This document shows, one piece after another, positions 45,499-54,880 of a DNA stretch of 64,000 bases (the first letter of the stretch is position 1; each line of letters begins with the position of its first letter). This DNA is from Psychrobacter faecalis (GTDB lineage Bacteria; Pseudomonadota; Gammaproteobacteria; Pseudomonadales; Moraxellaceae). The stretch is from positions 1-64,000 of the forward strand of contig NZ_JABAST010000008.1 of the NCBI RefSeq assembly GCF_016107575.1. Reading direction: 5' to 3'. A model generated the notes under the pieces. That model saw only the letters and a list, made by a program, of their open reading frames with translations. It was not told where the DNA came from and did not search any database. A program made the position numbers and the translations under genes.

Positions 45499-46947
45499 AT
45501 GACAGCCGACAACGATAACAGCATTCAGTCGCAAGGGCTGTATGTTTGGCAAGCAGACAATCTGCTTGCGGCAACCAAAGTAGTGGGTGGCCATTGGCAA
45601 TTTGGGGCAGTACCTATAGAGCCAAACAATAACGCAAACAAACCCATTAGCAGTACACGTATCGCTACCGATACGCGTACTATAAAAACCGGTGATATCT
45701 TTTTAGCCTTGACGGGTGATAATTTTGACGGACATGATTATCTGGATATTGCTATAGAAAAAGGTGCGGTTGCGGCTATCGTTTCACGTCCGATTGCTGC
45801 TGATATTGCGCAATTGGTTGTCAATGATACGCGTTTGGCGCTCGGTCAATTGGCGGCCTATCGACGGCAGCAGCACAAAGATTTGACCGTCATTGCCATT
45901 ACGGGCTCGAGCGGCAAAACCACCTGTAAAGAGATGCTCGGTAGTATCTTTGGACGCTTGGCGCCAACGCTGATTACCCGTGGCAACCTAAATAATGATT
46001 TGGGCGTGCCAATGATGCTACTCGAATTATCCGATCATCATCGCTATGCTATTTTGGAGCTGGGCGCCAACCATATCGGTGAAATTGCTTATACCACTGA
46101 GATTGTGCAGCCTGATGTTGCGTGTATCTTAAATATTGGTACCGCACATTTGGGAGAATTTGGCAGCCGCGAAGGCATTTGCCAAACCAAAGCTGAAATT
46201 TACCATACCTTACATGATAACCAATTTGCCATAGTTCCTGATAAAGATGATTTTACCAATCAATTACGCCGTATCGCTGAAAAGCATACCCCAAACGTTA
46301 TAGGCTTTGGCAATACCGATGTCAGTGCCAGTCATTTAGATGTTGAGCCTGAGCGCAGTGAGTTTAAGCTGCATATTGGTAGCCAAGTCCATGATATTAA
46401 TTTGCCTTTAGCAGGCGAGCATAATGTCAATAATGCGTTGGCGGCTGCTGCTTGTGCCCATGCGCTAAATATCGATATTAGCGATATCGTCGTCGGGCTT
46501 GAAAACGCCCGTCCTGCAAAAGGGCGTTTGAATAGTCAGCTCCTTGGTATGCATCGCTTGATTGATGATACGTATAACGCCAATCCGCATTCGGTGCGCG
46601 CAGCTGCTAAAGTGCTGGCGGCGCAAACGGGTACGCAGGTGATGGTACTTGGCGATATCGGCGAGCTAGGAGAGGCGGCGATCAGTGAGCACCAAAGCTT
46701 AGGTCGTACCATTGCGACCACTGGCATCAATGTGCTGCTGTGCGTTGGTCAATATGCGCCATATACGGTGGCGGGCGCGCAAGAGATTTCTGCTATCAAT
46801 GCCCATGCCTTTGCTGATAAAGACAGCTTACTGTCCTATTTGCAGTCTTATTTACAGGCACAGCAGGCGCAGCCTTGTACGGTGCTGTTTAAAGGCTCAC
46901 GTTCCATGCAGATGGAAACCCTTATCAATGCGCTAGTCGAGGAGTAG
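45499..46947 (+). CDS. murF: UDP-MurNAc-tripeptide:D-Ala-D-Ala ligase MurF
   Basis: It adds the D-Ala-D-Ala dipeptide, completing the UDP-MurNAc-pentapeptide. In the 482-residue protein, DTRTIKTGDIFLAL near residue 57 is the N-terminal substrate-binding segment. ITGSSGKTTCKEM near 133 is the ATP loop, and LIDDTYNANPHS near 350 is the C-terminal domain motif. It follows murE by 107 bp, and its stop is separated from mraY by 3 bp. Confidence 0.95.
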   Translation: MTADNDNSIQSQGLYVWQADNLLAATKVVGGHWQFGAVPIEPNNNANKPISSTRIATDTRTIKTGDIFLALTGDNFDGHDYLDIAIEKGAVAAIVSRPIAADIAQLVVNDTRLALGQLAAYRRQQHKDLTVIAITGSSGKTTCKEMLGSIFGRLAPTLITRGNLNNDLGVPMMLLELSDHHRYAILELGANHIGEIAYTTEIVQPDVACILNIGTAHLGEFGSREGICQTKAEIYHTLHDNQFAIVPDKDDFTNQLRRIAEKHTPNVIGFGNTDVSASHLDVEPERSEFKLHIGSQVHDINLPLAGEHNVNNALAAAACAHALNIDISDIVVGLENARPAKGRLNSQLLGMHRLIDDTYNANPHSVRAAAKVLAAQTGTQVMVLGDIGELGEAAISEHQSLGRTIATTGINVLLCVGQYAPYTVAGAQEISAINAHAFADKDSLLSYLQSYLQAQQAQPCTVLFKGSRSMQMETLINALVEE

Positions 46948-46950
46948 GCG

Positions 46951-48069
46951 GTGTTAGTTTGGTTGTTTGGCTGGCTTGGTCAGTATTATACGCCGTTTTC
47001 TGCGGTTTCTTCGTTGACGCTACGGGCGTTGTTGGCGGTTATTACTGCGCTGGCGTTCAGTATGGTGTTTGGCAGTCGCGTCATCAATCGCCTGCGTGCA
47101 TTGAAATACGGTCAGGCGATTCGTAACGATGGTCCGCAGTCGCATTTGGTCAAAACCGGTACGCCAACCATGGGTGGGGTGCTAATTTTGAGCGCAATTG
47201 GCGTATCGACGTTACTGTGGGCGCGATTAAACAATCCGTATGTGTGGATTTTGCTCATCGTGATGATTATCTTTGGCGCGGTTGGCTGGGCGGATGATTG
47301 GCTTAAAATCAAATATAAAGATCCCAAAGGTCTGATCGCGCGTAAAAAATACTTTTGGCTGTCGATGGGCGCGTTATTCGTCGGGGTTTCTTTATATTAC
47401 ATTGCTACCTTGCAGCCAGATATAGCGACCACGCGTGAGATGCAGGACTTGCTGTTACCGATTTTCAAAGATTGGATGATTCCTTTTTCGGCCGTCCCGT
47501 TTGGGATTGGCTTTATTATCTTTACCTATTTTGTGATTAATGGTGCCTCAAACGCCGTTAACTTAACCGATGGCTTAGATGGTTTGGCGATTTTGCCCGT
47601 GGTCTTGGTGGCGGCAGGTTTAGGCGCCATGGCTTATGTCTCAGGCGACGTACGCTTTGCTGATTATTTACATGTGCCTTATATTGCTTATAACTCAGAA
47701 GTGATTATTGTTTGCGGCGCGATGATTGGCGCAGGGTTAGGTTTTTTATGGTTTAACGCTCATCCAGCGCAAGTATTTATGGGTGATGTTGGGGCGCTGG
47801 CATTGGGCGCGATGCTCGGTACGATTGCGGTTATGACCCGTCAAGAGATTGCCTTTGCCATTATGGGCGGTTTATTTGTCGCCGAAGCCTTGTCGGTGAT
47901 GCTACAAGTTGGCTCGTATAAGCTGCGTAAAAAACGCGTCTTTCGCATGGCGCCACTGCATCATCACTTTGAAGAGATTGGTTGGAAAGAAACCCAAGTG
48001 GTGGCACGATTTTGGATTATTGCCATTATCCTTGTGATTCTTGGCTTAATGACCTTAAAACTGCGTTAA
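46951..48069 (+). CDS. mraY: Phospho-MurNAc-pentapeptide translocase MraY
   Basis: It transfers phospho-MurNAc-pentapeptide to undecaprenyl phosphate, forming lipid I at the inner membrane. The 372-residue protein has about ten membrane helices. Conserved motifs include GTPTMGG near 70, [14 protein letters not shown] near 113, [13 protein letters not shown] near 200 and the MAPLHHHFE segment near 332. It starts with GTG, coupled to murF, and is followed by a strong terminator. Later cluster genes (murD, ftsW, murG) do not follow here. Confidence 0.96.
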   Translation: MLVWLFGWLGQYYTPFSAVSSLTLRALLAVITALAFSMVFGSRVINRLRALKYGQAIRNDGPQSHLVKTGTPTMGGVLILSAIGVSTLLWARLNNPYVWILLIVMIIFGAVGWADDWLKIKYKDPKGLIARKKYFWLSMGALFVGVSLYYIATLQPDIATTREMQDLLLPIFKDWMIPFSAVPFGIGFIIFTYFVINGASNAVNLTDGLDGLAILPVVLVAAGLGAMAYVSGDVRFADYLHVPYIAYNSEVIIVCGAMIGAGLGFLWFNAHPAQVFMGDVGALALGAMLGTIAVMTRQEIAFAIMGGLFVAEALSVMLQVGSYKLRKKRVFRMAPLHHHFEEIGWKETQVVARFWIIAIILVILGLMTLKLR

Positions 48070-48107
48070 GTTGTCAAACAGGTTTAAATCAAAAAATTTT
48101 CAAATCA

Positions 48108-48140
48108 AAAGCCATCTTAAAAGTTAAGATGGCTTTTTTA
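48108..48140 (+). terminator. Terminator after mraY
   Basis: The stem AAAGCCATCTTAA (48108-48120) pairs with TTAAGATGGCTTT (48124-48136) around a 3-nt loop and is followed by Ts. It ends the wall-synthesis transcription unit. Confidence 0.85.
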
Positions 48141-48237
48141 GGTCTTATGCGAACTTCTTTTTGTTGCGGCATTTATCCCTTACTTAGCCGGAACTTTGTT
48201 AAAATGGCAGCCATATTGCGCTAACGTTGAGATACTT

Positions 48238-49182
48238 GTGAGCTTATTTATTTGTCCCCTTTGTCAATCACCTCTGCATCCAGCTGCTGATACGTGGCGC
48301 TGTGATGGCAGCTTGAATCCTAAGCAAACCGCTCATCCATTTGATGTGGCGCGTCAGGGTTATGTCAATCTATTACCGGTGCAACAAAAAAAATCCAAAG
48401 CACCGGGCGACAGTCAGCAATCTATTGAGGCGCGCAAACGGTTTTTAAATGCCGGACACTATCAGCCACTAAATGACCTAATTTGCCAAAAGATGACAAC
48501 GTTATTGATGGCAAAAAAAGCCAGTCTTAAGCAAAAAAATAAACCCATTAATTGGCTAGATATTGGCTGCGGAGAGGGCTATTACACGCAGGCAATGGCG
48601 CAAACGGGTATGGATGTGCTTATCGCTGCCGATATCAGTAAACCTGCTGTTGTAGAGCTGGCGAGAACCAGTAAGGCTTTAGGTCGTCTTTGGTACCAAG
48701 AGGCTAAGGAGGCTAAGGAAGATGGGACTTATGCAGCAGCTATTTATCCGCTGGTGACTAGCGCGGCGCATTTGCCGCTACGCGCGCATAGTATCGATGG
48801 TATTAGCAGTATTTTTAGTCCGATTTTGCCAGAAGCATTTAATGAAGTGTTAAGCGATGAGGGCTATATGATCATTGCCAAGCCCGATGTTGGGCATTTG
48901 GCGACGATGCGTGAGGCGTTATTTGATGACGTCCGCGAGCATGATTCTGATAAGTTTTTGGACGAATTAGCGCCTTATTTTCAGTTGTTAGAGACTCATC
49001 ATGTCAGTAGTAAGCTCAGTTTAGCGGCAGAGGCATTGGCAGATTTAATGACCATGACCCCTTATGCCTATCGGGCGCGCAGCGAAAAAAGGCAGACGCT
49101 ACTAGCAGAGGTGGCAGCACAACCTTTTGCGACAGAAGCTAAGTTTGTTATCTATATTTTGCAAAAAATGCCCGCTCATTAA
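48238..49182 (+). CDS. rlmA: 23S rRNA (guanine-745-N1) methyltransferase RlmA
   Basis: The N-terminal zinc motif CPLCQSPL followed by WRCDGSLNPKQTAHPFDVARQGYVNLL is typical of RlmA, which methylates G745 in 23S rRNA helix 35. The SAM-binding motif WLDIGCGEGYYT lies near residue 105. I chose the GTG at 48238 (VSLFICPLC); the frame opens at a TTG 14 codons earlier without a ribosome site. The protein is 314 residues, a little longer than E. coli RlmA (269). Confidence 0.88.
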   Translation: MSLFICPLCQSPLHPAADTWRCDGSLNPKQTAHPFDVARQGYVNLLPVQQKKSKAPGDSQQSIEARKRFLNAGHYQPLNDLICQKMTTLLMAKKASLKQKNKPINWLDIGCGEGYYTQAMAQTGMDVLIAADISKPAVVELARTSKALGRLWYQEAKEAKEDGTYAAAIYPLVTSAAHLPLRAHSIDGISSIFSPILPEAFNEVLSDEGYMIIAKPDVGHLATMREALFDDVREHDSDKFLDELAPYFQLLETHHVSSKLSLAAEALADLMTMTPYAYRARSEKRQTLLAEVAAQPFATEAKFVIYILQKMPAH

Positions 49183-49208
49183 TAGGCGGCAATAGGCTAA
49201 AGGTCCAC

Positions 49209-50660
49209 TTATAAAATCGGTCCCATGGTGGCGACGACATTATTCCAAATCCGATACGGCAACGGCCAGTTGTTAACCTCTTCAAGCGTTACTTCATCAG
49301 AATCAGCGATATACTGATATTGGCGCTCCATAATATCGGCGGTCAGTTTGTTATCACTAAAGACGATATTGTTTTCATAATTCAAATGAAAACTGCGTAA
49401 ATCCAAATTGGTTGAGCCAATCAAGCTGATTTCACCATCGACGGTCAGGGTTTTGGTGTGTAGCAGCCCCGGCCTATACTCGTAGATTTTTACGCCAGCC
49501 TCAAGCAATTCCCAATAGTAGCTATGACTGGTCGCAGCAACGATAAAGGAGTCATTTTTTTTCGGAAAAATCATCGTTACTTCAACCCCGCGATAGGCGG
49601 TCGCACATAGGATACTGACCAGCGAATAATCAGGCACGAAATAAGGGGTAGAAATTATCAGGGTATGCTGGGCTTGGCTAATTAAAGCACCCAAAAACTG
49701 CGGGGTGTTACCATGACGCTGGGTCGGTCCATCAGAGAAAACTTGCGCAGCAAAATCATTGAGCGGCAGGTTTGGCTGTAAATCGGTGCTATACGGAAAG
49801 CTGTCGAGCGGCGTATCAGGGTTTTCAGTTAGCCAATCACTGGCAAATAGCATCTGATTTTGCGCAACGATGGGCCCTTCGATACGCAGCATAATATCGA
49901 CCCAAGGGGCGTATTTGGGCTTTACGCGAAACTCAGGGTCGGCGCAGTTACGGCTACCAAAATAGCCGATTTTGCCATCAATCACGGTAATTTTGCGGTG
50001 ATTGCGCAAGTCAATACGGCTAAAGAGCATAACCTTTATGATATTGGTTAATGGTAGCGCCACACTGAGCTGCACACCCGCGTCCTTCATTTCTTGCCAT
50101 AACTTTGAGCTGACCATTTTGCGCGAGCCCATGCCATCGACCATCGCTCGGCAGGTGACGCCGCGCTTTGCTGCCCGAATCAGCGCTTCTGCGGTAGCCG
50201 TACCCATGCCATCGACCAGCCAAATATAATACAGCACGTGGATATGGTTGGTTGCCGCATCAAAGTCGTCAATCATACGTTTGCGCGTCTCATTGGCATC
50301 TGCCATTAGCTTAGCGCGATTGCCAACTGTCGTCTGAAAGCCAGTGGCTTTTGCTGAATAAGCAAAGGCTGCGCGGTACTCAGGTTTAACGGCATGTAAT
50401 AACGCCACATTGCTACCAAGTACCTCTGGGCGATGGCGATGTAATTTATCGATAATTTTCTGACGTTCGCGTGTGAAGTTGCGTCCTAAATGTACCTCAC
50501 CGAACATCCAATAAACTAGGACGCCAAAATAAGGCAAAAGAAATAAAATCACCAACCAAGCCAAACGCGCCGGCGCCGTTAAGTCATGGCGCGCAAGGAC
50601 GCGCAAGGATATCAGCACCAATAATATAAAGTGAATGGTTAATAAAATATCGACGAGCAT
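49209..50660 (-). CDS. cls: Cardiolipin synthase
   Basis: It joins two phosphatidylglycerol molecules into cardiolipin at the inner membrane. The 483-residue phospholipase D-type protein has two N-terminal membrane helices. Its two HKD motifs are NHRKITVIDG near residue 220 and HTKTLTVDG near 403, each with the downstream GS-N signature. It is convergent with rlmA. The ClsA-type domain order makes the call secure, though which cls paralogue it is cannot be told. Confidence 0.93.
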   Translation of the reverse strand: MLVDILLTIHFILLVLISLRVLARHDLTAPARLAWLVILFLLPYFGVLVYWMFGEVHLGRNFTRERQKIIDKLHRHRPEVLGSNVALLHAVKPEYRAAFAYSAKATGFQTTVGNRAKLMADANETRKRMIDDFDAATNHIHVLYYIWLVDGMGTATAEALIRAAKRGVTCRAMVDGMGSRKMVSSKLWQEMKDAGVQLSVALPLTNIIKVMLFSRIDLRNHRKITVIDGKIGYFGSRNCADPEFRVKPKYAPWVDIMLRIEGPIVAQNQMLFASDWLTENPDTPLDSFPYSTDLQPNLPLNDFAAQVFSDGPTQRHGNTPQFLGALISQAQHTLIISTPYFVPDYSLVSILCATAYRGVEVTMIFPKKNDSFIVAATSHSYYWELLEAGVKIYEYRPGLLHTKTLTVDGEISLIGSTNLDLRSFHLNYENNIVFSDNKLTADIMERQYQYIADSDEVTLEEVNNWPLPYRIWNNVVATMGPIL

Positions 50661-50762
50661 AGCGGAATCCGTTGTTATTATATTTATGAAGGCTATAGTC
50701 GTTCTTAGTTATATTGCAGGACTAAATTATTGGCCGAGTTGCCTTATTGATGGCCTTTATCA

Positions 50763-51557
50763 TTAATACTCACCAAACAGCCAACCACTAACGAAGGCAA
50801 AATACTCACGAAACCAAGCATTGTAGCGAATCGATAGCGGCGTCGGGCTGGCGAGCAAAATAGGTCGCTGATAGCCTTGATGCTTGGCAATGGCAGCCAC
50901 ACGAATGGTATGAAAATCACTGGTCACAATGGCAATAGGCGCCGTGATAGGCACTTCTTTTGCTGCCAAAATGACTTGGCTATAAATTAAGTTTTCGGCG
51001 GTACTAGTGCTATTACCTTCTTGCAAAATGTGCTCAAGAGCAATGCCATGCTTCTCATGTAAATAGCGCGCCATAATACTGGCTTCGCTATGTGTCTGCC
51101 CCATACCAATGCCACCACTGGTCAACGCTAATGCCTCGGGCTGTGCTTTAATCAGCGGTGCCGCCGTATCTAAACGCTGAGCAAGCGTCGGTGTTGGCTT
51201 ACCGGCGATAGTACCTGACCCTAATACAATAATCGCCGCGACCTCCGATACAGGCTGCGAGCTCTTTTTAATTTGCTGCTGCAATGAGAAAATAAATAAC
51301 CCAAAGCTTATCAGCCAAATAAAAAATAGCAGCCATAGCGTGTACCAAAGACGATTGCGAAATGGGTTTTGCCTAGTAAACTTGCGGATGGCATGCCAAA
51401 ATATCCCATGGGCGACAAATGCGCTGCCCAATAAAAACGGCACGACAGTACCAAAGTTAATTTTGCCAACCGTCATTAACACGGCACAATCAACCATGAT
51501 AACGGCACCGATAACGACCAATCCAACTCGCGTTATAATGAGTAGTTTTTTTGCCAT
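50763..51557 (-). CDS. DUF218 (SanA/YdcF-like) membrane protein
   Basis: The 264-residue protein has three N-terminal hydrophobic segments within the first 90 residues. A DUF218 domain follows, starting AAIIVLGSGT near residue 105, with TPTLAQRLDTA, TSGGIGMGQTHSEA and VTSDFHTIRV. The family includes SanA and ElyC, linked to envelope integrity and undecaprenyl-phosphate use. Substrate unknown. It is divergent from arsC. Confidence 0.87.
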   Translation of the reverse strand: MAKKLLIITRVGLVVIGAVIMVDCAVLMTVGKINFGTVVPFLLGSAFVAHGIFWHAIRKFTRQNPFRNRLWYTLWLLFFIWLISFGLFIFSLQQQIKKSSQPVSEVAAIIVLGSGTIAGKPTPTLAQRLDTAAPLIKAQPEALALTSGGIGMGQTHSEASIMARYLHEKHGIALEHILQEGNSTSTAENLIYSQVILAAKEVPITAPIAIVTSDFHTIRVAAIAKHQGYQRPILLASPTPLSIRYNAWFREYFAFVSGWLFGEY

Positions 51558-51718
51558 AGTTTTAAATTTATTATGTTTAGGTAAAAATGCTGTAGTTTAG
51601 GGTTTATTCAATCAAGTGCTTATTTATCTATTAATTATACGTTGTTTTAATTGCATGGCGGTTTGGTCATATCAAGACATACTAAATCTAATCCCTTTAA
51701 CGTAAAGAGGAAAACCTT

Positions 51719-52126
51719 ATGACGCCAATGATTTTTCATAATCCAAAATGTGGCACTTCTCGTAATACCCTTGCCATTATGCAGGCCTCAGGTGAGACGC
51801 CAGATGTGGTGGAATACCTAAAAACACCGCCATCTCGTGAGTACTTGGTTGAGCTGTTGGCATTGATGCAGAGTACCCCGCGCGAGCTTTTACGCAGTAA
51901 AGAGAGTATTTATACCGAGCTTGGTTTAGACAATCCAGCATTGACGGACGCGCAACTGATTGATGCCATGATAGCGCACCCTATTTTAATCAATCGTCCT
52001 ATTGTTGTTACCGATAAAGGCGCGGCGCTGTGCCGACCGTCTGAAAAAGTGTTTGAATTACTGCAAAATCCGGTCAATAGTTTCACAAAAGAGAATGGGG
52101 AAGTGGTGAAGCATGTTACAGAATAA
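51719..52126 (+). CDS. arsC: Glutaredoxin-coupled arsenate reductase ArsC
   Basis: It reduces arsenate to arsenite for export. The 135-residue protein starts with [13 protein letters not shown], which holds the catalytic Cys, and has the [11 protein letters not shown] and ALCRPSE segments whose arginines bind arsenate in the plasmid R773 enzyme. AGAGGAAAA lies upstream of the ATG. It overlaps arsH by 14 bp, so the two are translated together. Confidence 0.93.
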   Translation: MTPMIFHNPKCGTSRNTLAIMQASGETPDVVEYLKTPPSREYLVELLALMQSTPRELLRSKESIYTELGLDNPALTDAQLIDAMIAHPILINRPIVVTDKGAALCRPSEKVFELLQNPVNSFTKENGEVVKHVTE

Positions 52127-52925
52127 AGAAACTAAAGCCTTAGTGACAGACAATATTGCTAGTAAAAGTACTAGTAATATTGGCGCTACTGATTCACCCG
52201 CTGCTGATTCACTTAATAACGATTTACCCAATGTTGATTTTGATCAAATACAAGCCATTGATATTGAGTCTTTGGTCGGTAAAGATGACCCACGCCATGC
52301 GCCAAGAATATTGGTGTTATATGGCTCCCTGCGTGCGCGTTCATTTTCTAGATTGGCCGCTGAGGAAGCAAGTCGTCTATTGCGTTGGTACGGCTGCGAG
52401 GTGCGCATGTTTAACCCATCAGGTTTGCCACTGCCAGATGACGCCGATAGCGACCACCCAAAGGTACAAGAGTTACGCGAGCTGGCACAGTGGTCAGAGG
52501 GTATGTTGTGGGTCAGTCCAGAACGCCATGGTAGTATCACCAGTATTATGAAGGCGCAAATTGACTGGATTCCGTTGGCGCTCGGCGGCGTACGTCCGAC
52601 CCAAGGTAAAACGCTGGCTATCATGCAAGTCAGTGGCGGCAGCCAAAGTTTTAATACCGTCAATCAATTACGTATTCTTGGGCGCTGGATGCGCATGATT
52701 ACCATCCCCAATCAATCTTCTATCCCCAAAGCGTTTTTGGAATTTGACGATAATGACCGCATGAAAATGTCACCATTATATTTGCGAGTGGTCGATGTTT
52801 GCGAAGAGTTGGTCAAATTTACCTGGCTTACCCGTGGGCGCTCGGCGTATCTGACCGATCGCTATTCAGAACGGGTCGAAAGCGTTGCAGAAGTCTCCCA
52901 ACGCGTCAATCAAAAATCGCTCTAA
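52113..52925 (+). CDS. arsH: ArsH, NADPH-dependent FMN reductase of arsenic operons
   Basis: ArsH is a flavoprotein that oxidises trivalent organoarsenicals. The flavodoxin-like core starts [15 protein letters not shown] near residue 65 and has [21 protein letters not shown] near 150 and [17 protein letters not shown] near 185. The N-terminal 55 residues form a Ser/Asp-rich tail. The 270-residue length is slightly above the usual 230-250. It lies between arsC and arsB. Confidence 0.92.
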   Translation: MLQNKETKALVTDNIASKSTSNIGATDSPAADSLNNDLPNVDFDQIQAIDIESLVGKDDPRHAPRILVLYGSLRARSFSRLAAEEASRLLRWYGCEVRMFNPSGLPLPDDADSDHPKVQELRELAQWSEGMLWVSPERHGSITSIMKAQIDWIPLALGGVRPTQGKTLAIMQVSGGSQSFNTVNQLRILGRWMRMITIPNQSSIPKAFLEFDDNDRMKMSPLYLRVVDVCEELVKFTWLTRGRSAYLTDRYSERVESVAEVSQRVNQKSL

Positions 52926-52991
52926 CTTCTTTGTTTTATTATTGCCCTTATTAATATTTCATTGCTTCAATTGCCCCATTAAGGTTACTTC

Positions 52992-54302
52992 ATGCTCGCA
53001 TTCGCTATTTTTATCGTAACTCTGATCTTAGTCATCTGGCAGCCGAAAGGGCTTGGCATTGGTTGGAGTGCGATGGGCGGCGCTTTGGTTGCTTTAGTAT
53101 TTGGTGTGGTGCAATGGTCTGACGTTGGTATTGTCTGGGATATTGTTTGGGACGCCACTTTTACCTTTGTCGCCCTGATTATCATCTCCCTTATTTTAGA
53201 TGAAGCGGGATTTTTTGGCTGGGCGGCGTTACACGTTGCTCGGCTTGGTAATGGGCGCGGGCGTTTGCTATTTCCGATGATTGTACTATTAGGGGCGTTT
53301 ATCTCCGCCTTCTTTGCCAATGACGGCGCGGCATTATTACTGACACCGATTGTGATTGCTATTCTGCTGCGCCTTGATTTTGCCCCCAAATCTGCTTTAG
53401 CTTTTATTATTGCCACTGGCTTTATCGCCGATACCGCAAGCTTGCCGTTGGTGACTTCTAATCTGGTCAATATCGTCAGCGCTAATTATTTTGATATTGG
53501 TTTTGGTCGCTACGCGGCGGTGATGGTACCGGTAAATATCGTCTCTGTCCTAGCGACGCTATCGGTATTGTGGCTTGCTTATGCGCGGTACATTCCGAGG
53601 CACTACTCAACGGCAAATCTTAGCGCACCTCAATCGGCTATCAAAGATCCGCTGGTATTTCGGGCGGCTTTTCCACTATTAGTATTATTATTAGTGGCGT
53701 ATTTCGCGACTGAATCGCTCGGGCTGGTTATCTCAGTGGTGACTAGTGTCGCGGCGCTTATCCTAATGGCCATAGCTGGACGCTGGTGGCAAGGCGGGCG
53801 TGATGCTAAGTTTTCTATCGTCAATATTCTTAAAAAAGCACCGTGGCAAATTGTATTATTTTCAATCGGTATGTATTTAGTGGTTTATGGTTTGGGCAAT
53901 GCAGGACTTACCGCCTATGGCGCACGAATACTTAATTGGCTAGGTCAACAAGGCGCGCTCGTTGCGACGGTCGGCACGGGGTTTTTATCCGCCATCGTAG
54001 CGTCTGTGATGAATAATATGCCGTCGACGCTAATAGGAGCGCTGGCGATTGATAGCGCCCAAGTGCCCGCTGCTACTCGAGAGTTGATGATTTATGCCAA
54101 TGTCATTGGCAATGACTTGGGACCAAAATTCACGCCTATTGGTAGTTTGGCGACGCTATTGTGGTTACACGTATTGGCTGAAAAGGATTATAAAATCAGC
54201 TGGGGGCAATATATGAAGGTCGGACTGCTGATAACGCCGCCGGTATTATTAGCCACGCTATTGGCGTTGGTATTTTGGCTGCCTAAATTGCCGAGTGTTT
54301 AA
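52992..54302 (+). CDS. arsB: Arsenite efflux pump ArsB
   Basis: This 436-residue inner-membrane antiporter with about 12 helices expels arsenite (and antimonite). Typical segments are [17 protein letters not shown] near residue 110, [21 protein letters not shown] near 150 and the C-terminal [20 protein letters not shown] near 375. It belongs to the ArsB family rather than Acr3. It is the last gene of arsC-arsH-arsB. No arsR regulator was found in the window. Confidence 0.95.
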   Translation: MLAFAIFIVTLILVIWQPKGLGIGWSAMGGALVALVFGVVQWSDVGIVWDIVWDATFTFVALIIISLILDEAGFFGWAALHVARLGNGRGRLLFPMIVLLGAFISAFFANDGAALLLTPIVIAILLRLDFAPKSALAFIIATGFIADTASLPLVTSNLVNIVSANYFDIGFGRYAAVMVPVNIVSVLATLSVLWLAYARYIPRHYSTANLSAPQSAIKDPLVFRAAFPLLVLLLVAYFATESLGLVISVVTSVAALILMAIAGRWWQGGRDAKFSIVNILKKAPWQIVLFSIGMYLVVYGLGNAGLTAYGARILNWLGQQGALVATVGTGFLSAIVASVMNNMPSTLIGALAIDSAQVPAATRELMIYANVIGNDLGPKFTPIGSLATLLWLHVLAEKDYKISWGQYMKVGLLITPPVLLATLLALVFWLPKLPSV

Positions 54303-54364
54303 GGAGTTTGTGAAAAAGTAGAAAAAGATAGGAAAACTGCGGGCTTTGATTGAGCAGAATAAGA

Positions 54365-54394
54365 TTGGCGGTGAAGGAGGGATTCGAACTCTGG
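54365..54394 (-). other. 3' fragment of a serine-type tRNA gene, probable island attachment site
   Basis: On the minus strand this reads as a T-arm and acceptor end: GTTCGAATCCCTC, then CTTCACC, a G discriminator and CCA. The G discriminator and the CACCGCCA ending fit tRNA-Ser. There is no anticodon or D arm, and the 5' half of the T-stem (CAGAG) no longer pairs fully, so it is not a working tRNA. Such fragments are left by tyrosine-integrase islands. The CCA side faces arsB, so the integrated DNA lies toward higher coordinates. Confidence 0.7.
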
Positions 54395-54843
54395 ATATAA
54401 GTTTTTGATTTATTTAGTAATTTCTTTGTAATTAAAAGGTCTAGACCAACTAATAAACCAACACATTCCAAGTATTGGATGCAAAGCAGATAATGGGATT
54501 TATCTCACAATATATTGTAACTAAATATTTCTAAACCACTATGTAGTCTCAAACATATACTATCACTAAAAAAGCATCTTCTGCTTCAGTGTATTCCATT
54601 TGTCATCGAACAGATGATACTCGACTTCGAAAATCTAAGTCGATGCAATTTTTTATCAGCTGAAGAGTGAGGGCTAAATGAGTTATTTGATCTTTGAATG
54701 CTTGCATCATCTTCTAAGCTATTCTTAAAATACAAAATTACTTTATGCGATTGAGATCCATGTTGCAACTGTGCGTAGCAAGTGTTTTGAGGAATATTCA
54801 GATTTTAGTGTGGGTTGTTAGTATGAATATCTCACCGAGTGAA
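54395..54843. other. 449-bp non-coding stretch at the presumed island edge
   Basis: This is AT-rich sequence between the tRNA fragment and the terminator of the sugar-acid operon. Short open frames exist but show no recognisable protein, ribosome site or codon bias. No integrase remnant could be recognised. The first 100 bp beside the tRNA fragment may include integrase arm sites, which I cannot define. Confidence 0.5.
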
Positions 54844-54873
54844 AAAAAAGAGACCATTGTCTGGTCTCTTTTT
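54844..54873 (-). terminator. Terminator of the sugar-acid operon
   Basis: The stem AAAAGAGACCA pairs with TGGTCTCTTTT around a 5-nt loop (TTGTC), with T-runs on both strands. It lies just past the stop codon of the semialdehyde dehydrogenase gene. Confidence 0.85.
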
Positions 54874-54880
54874 ATTTACT

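Noticed and set aside
54283-54471. Open frame of 62 codons across the tRNA fragment
   Set aside because: It reads through the end of arsB and the tRNA-derived sequence, so it cannot be a conserved gene.
54586-54768. Open frame of 60 codons on the minus strand near the island edge
   Set aside because: No ribosome site, no known motif and a composition like the surrounding non-coding DNA.
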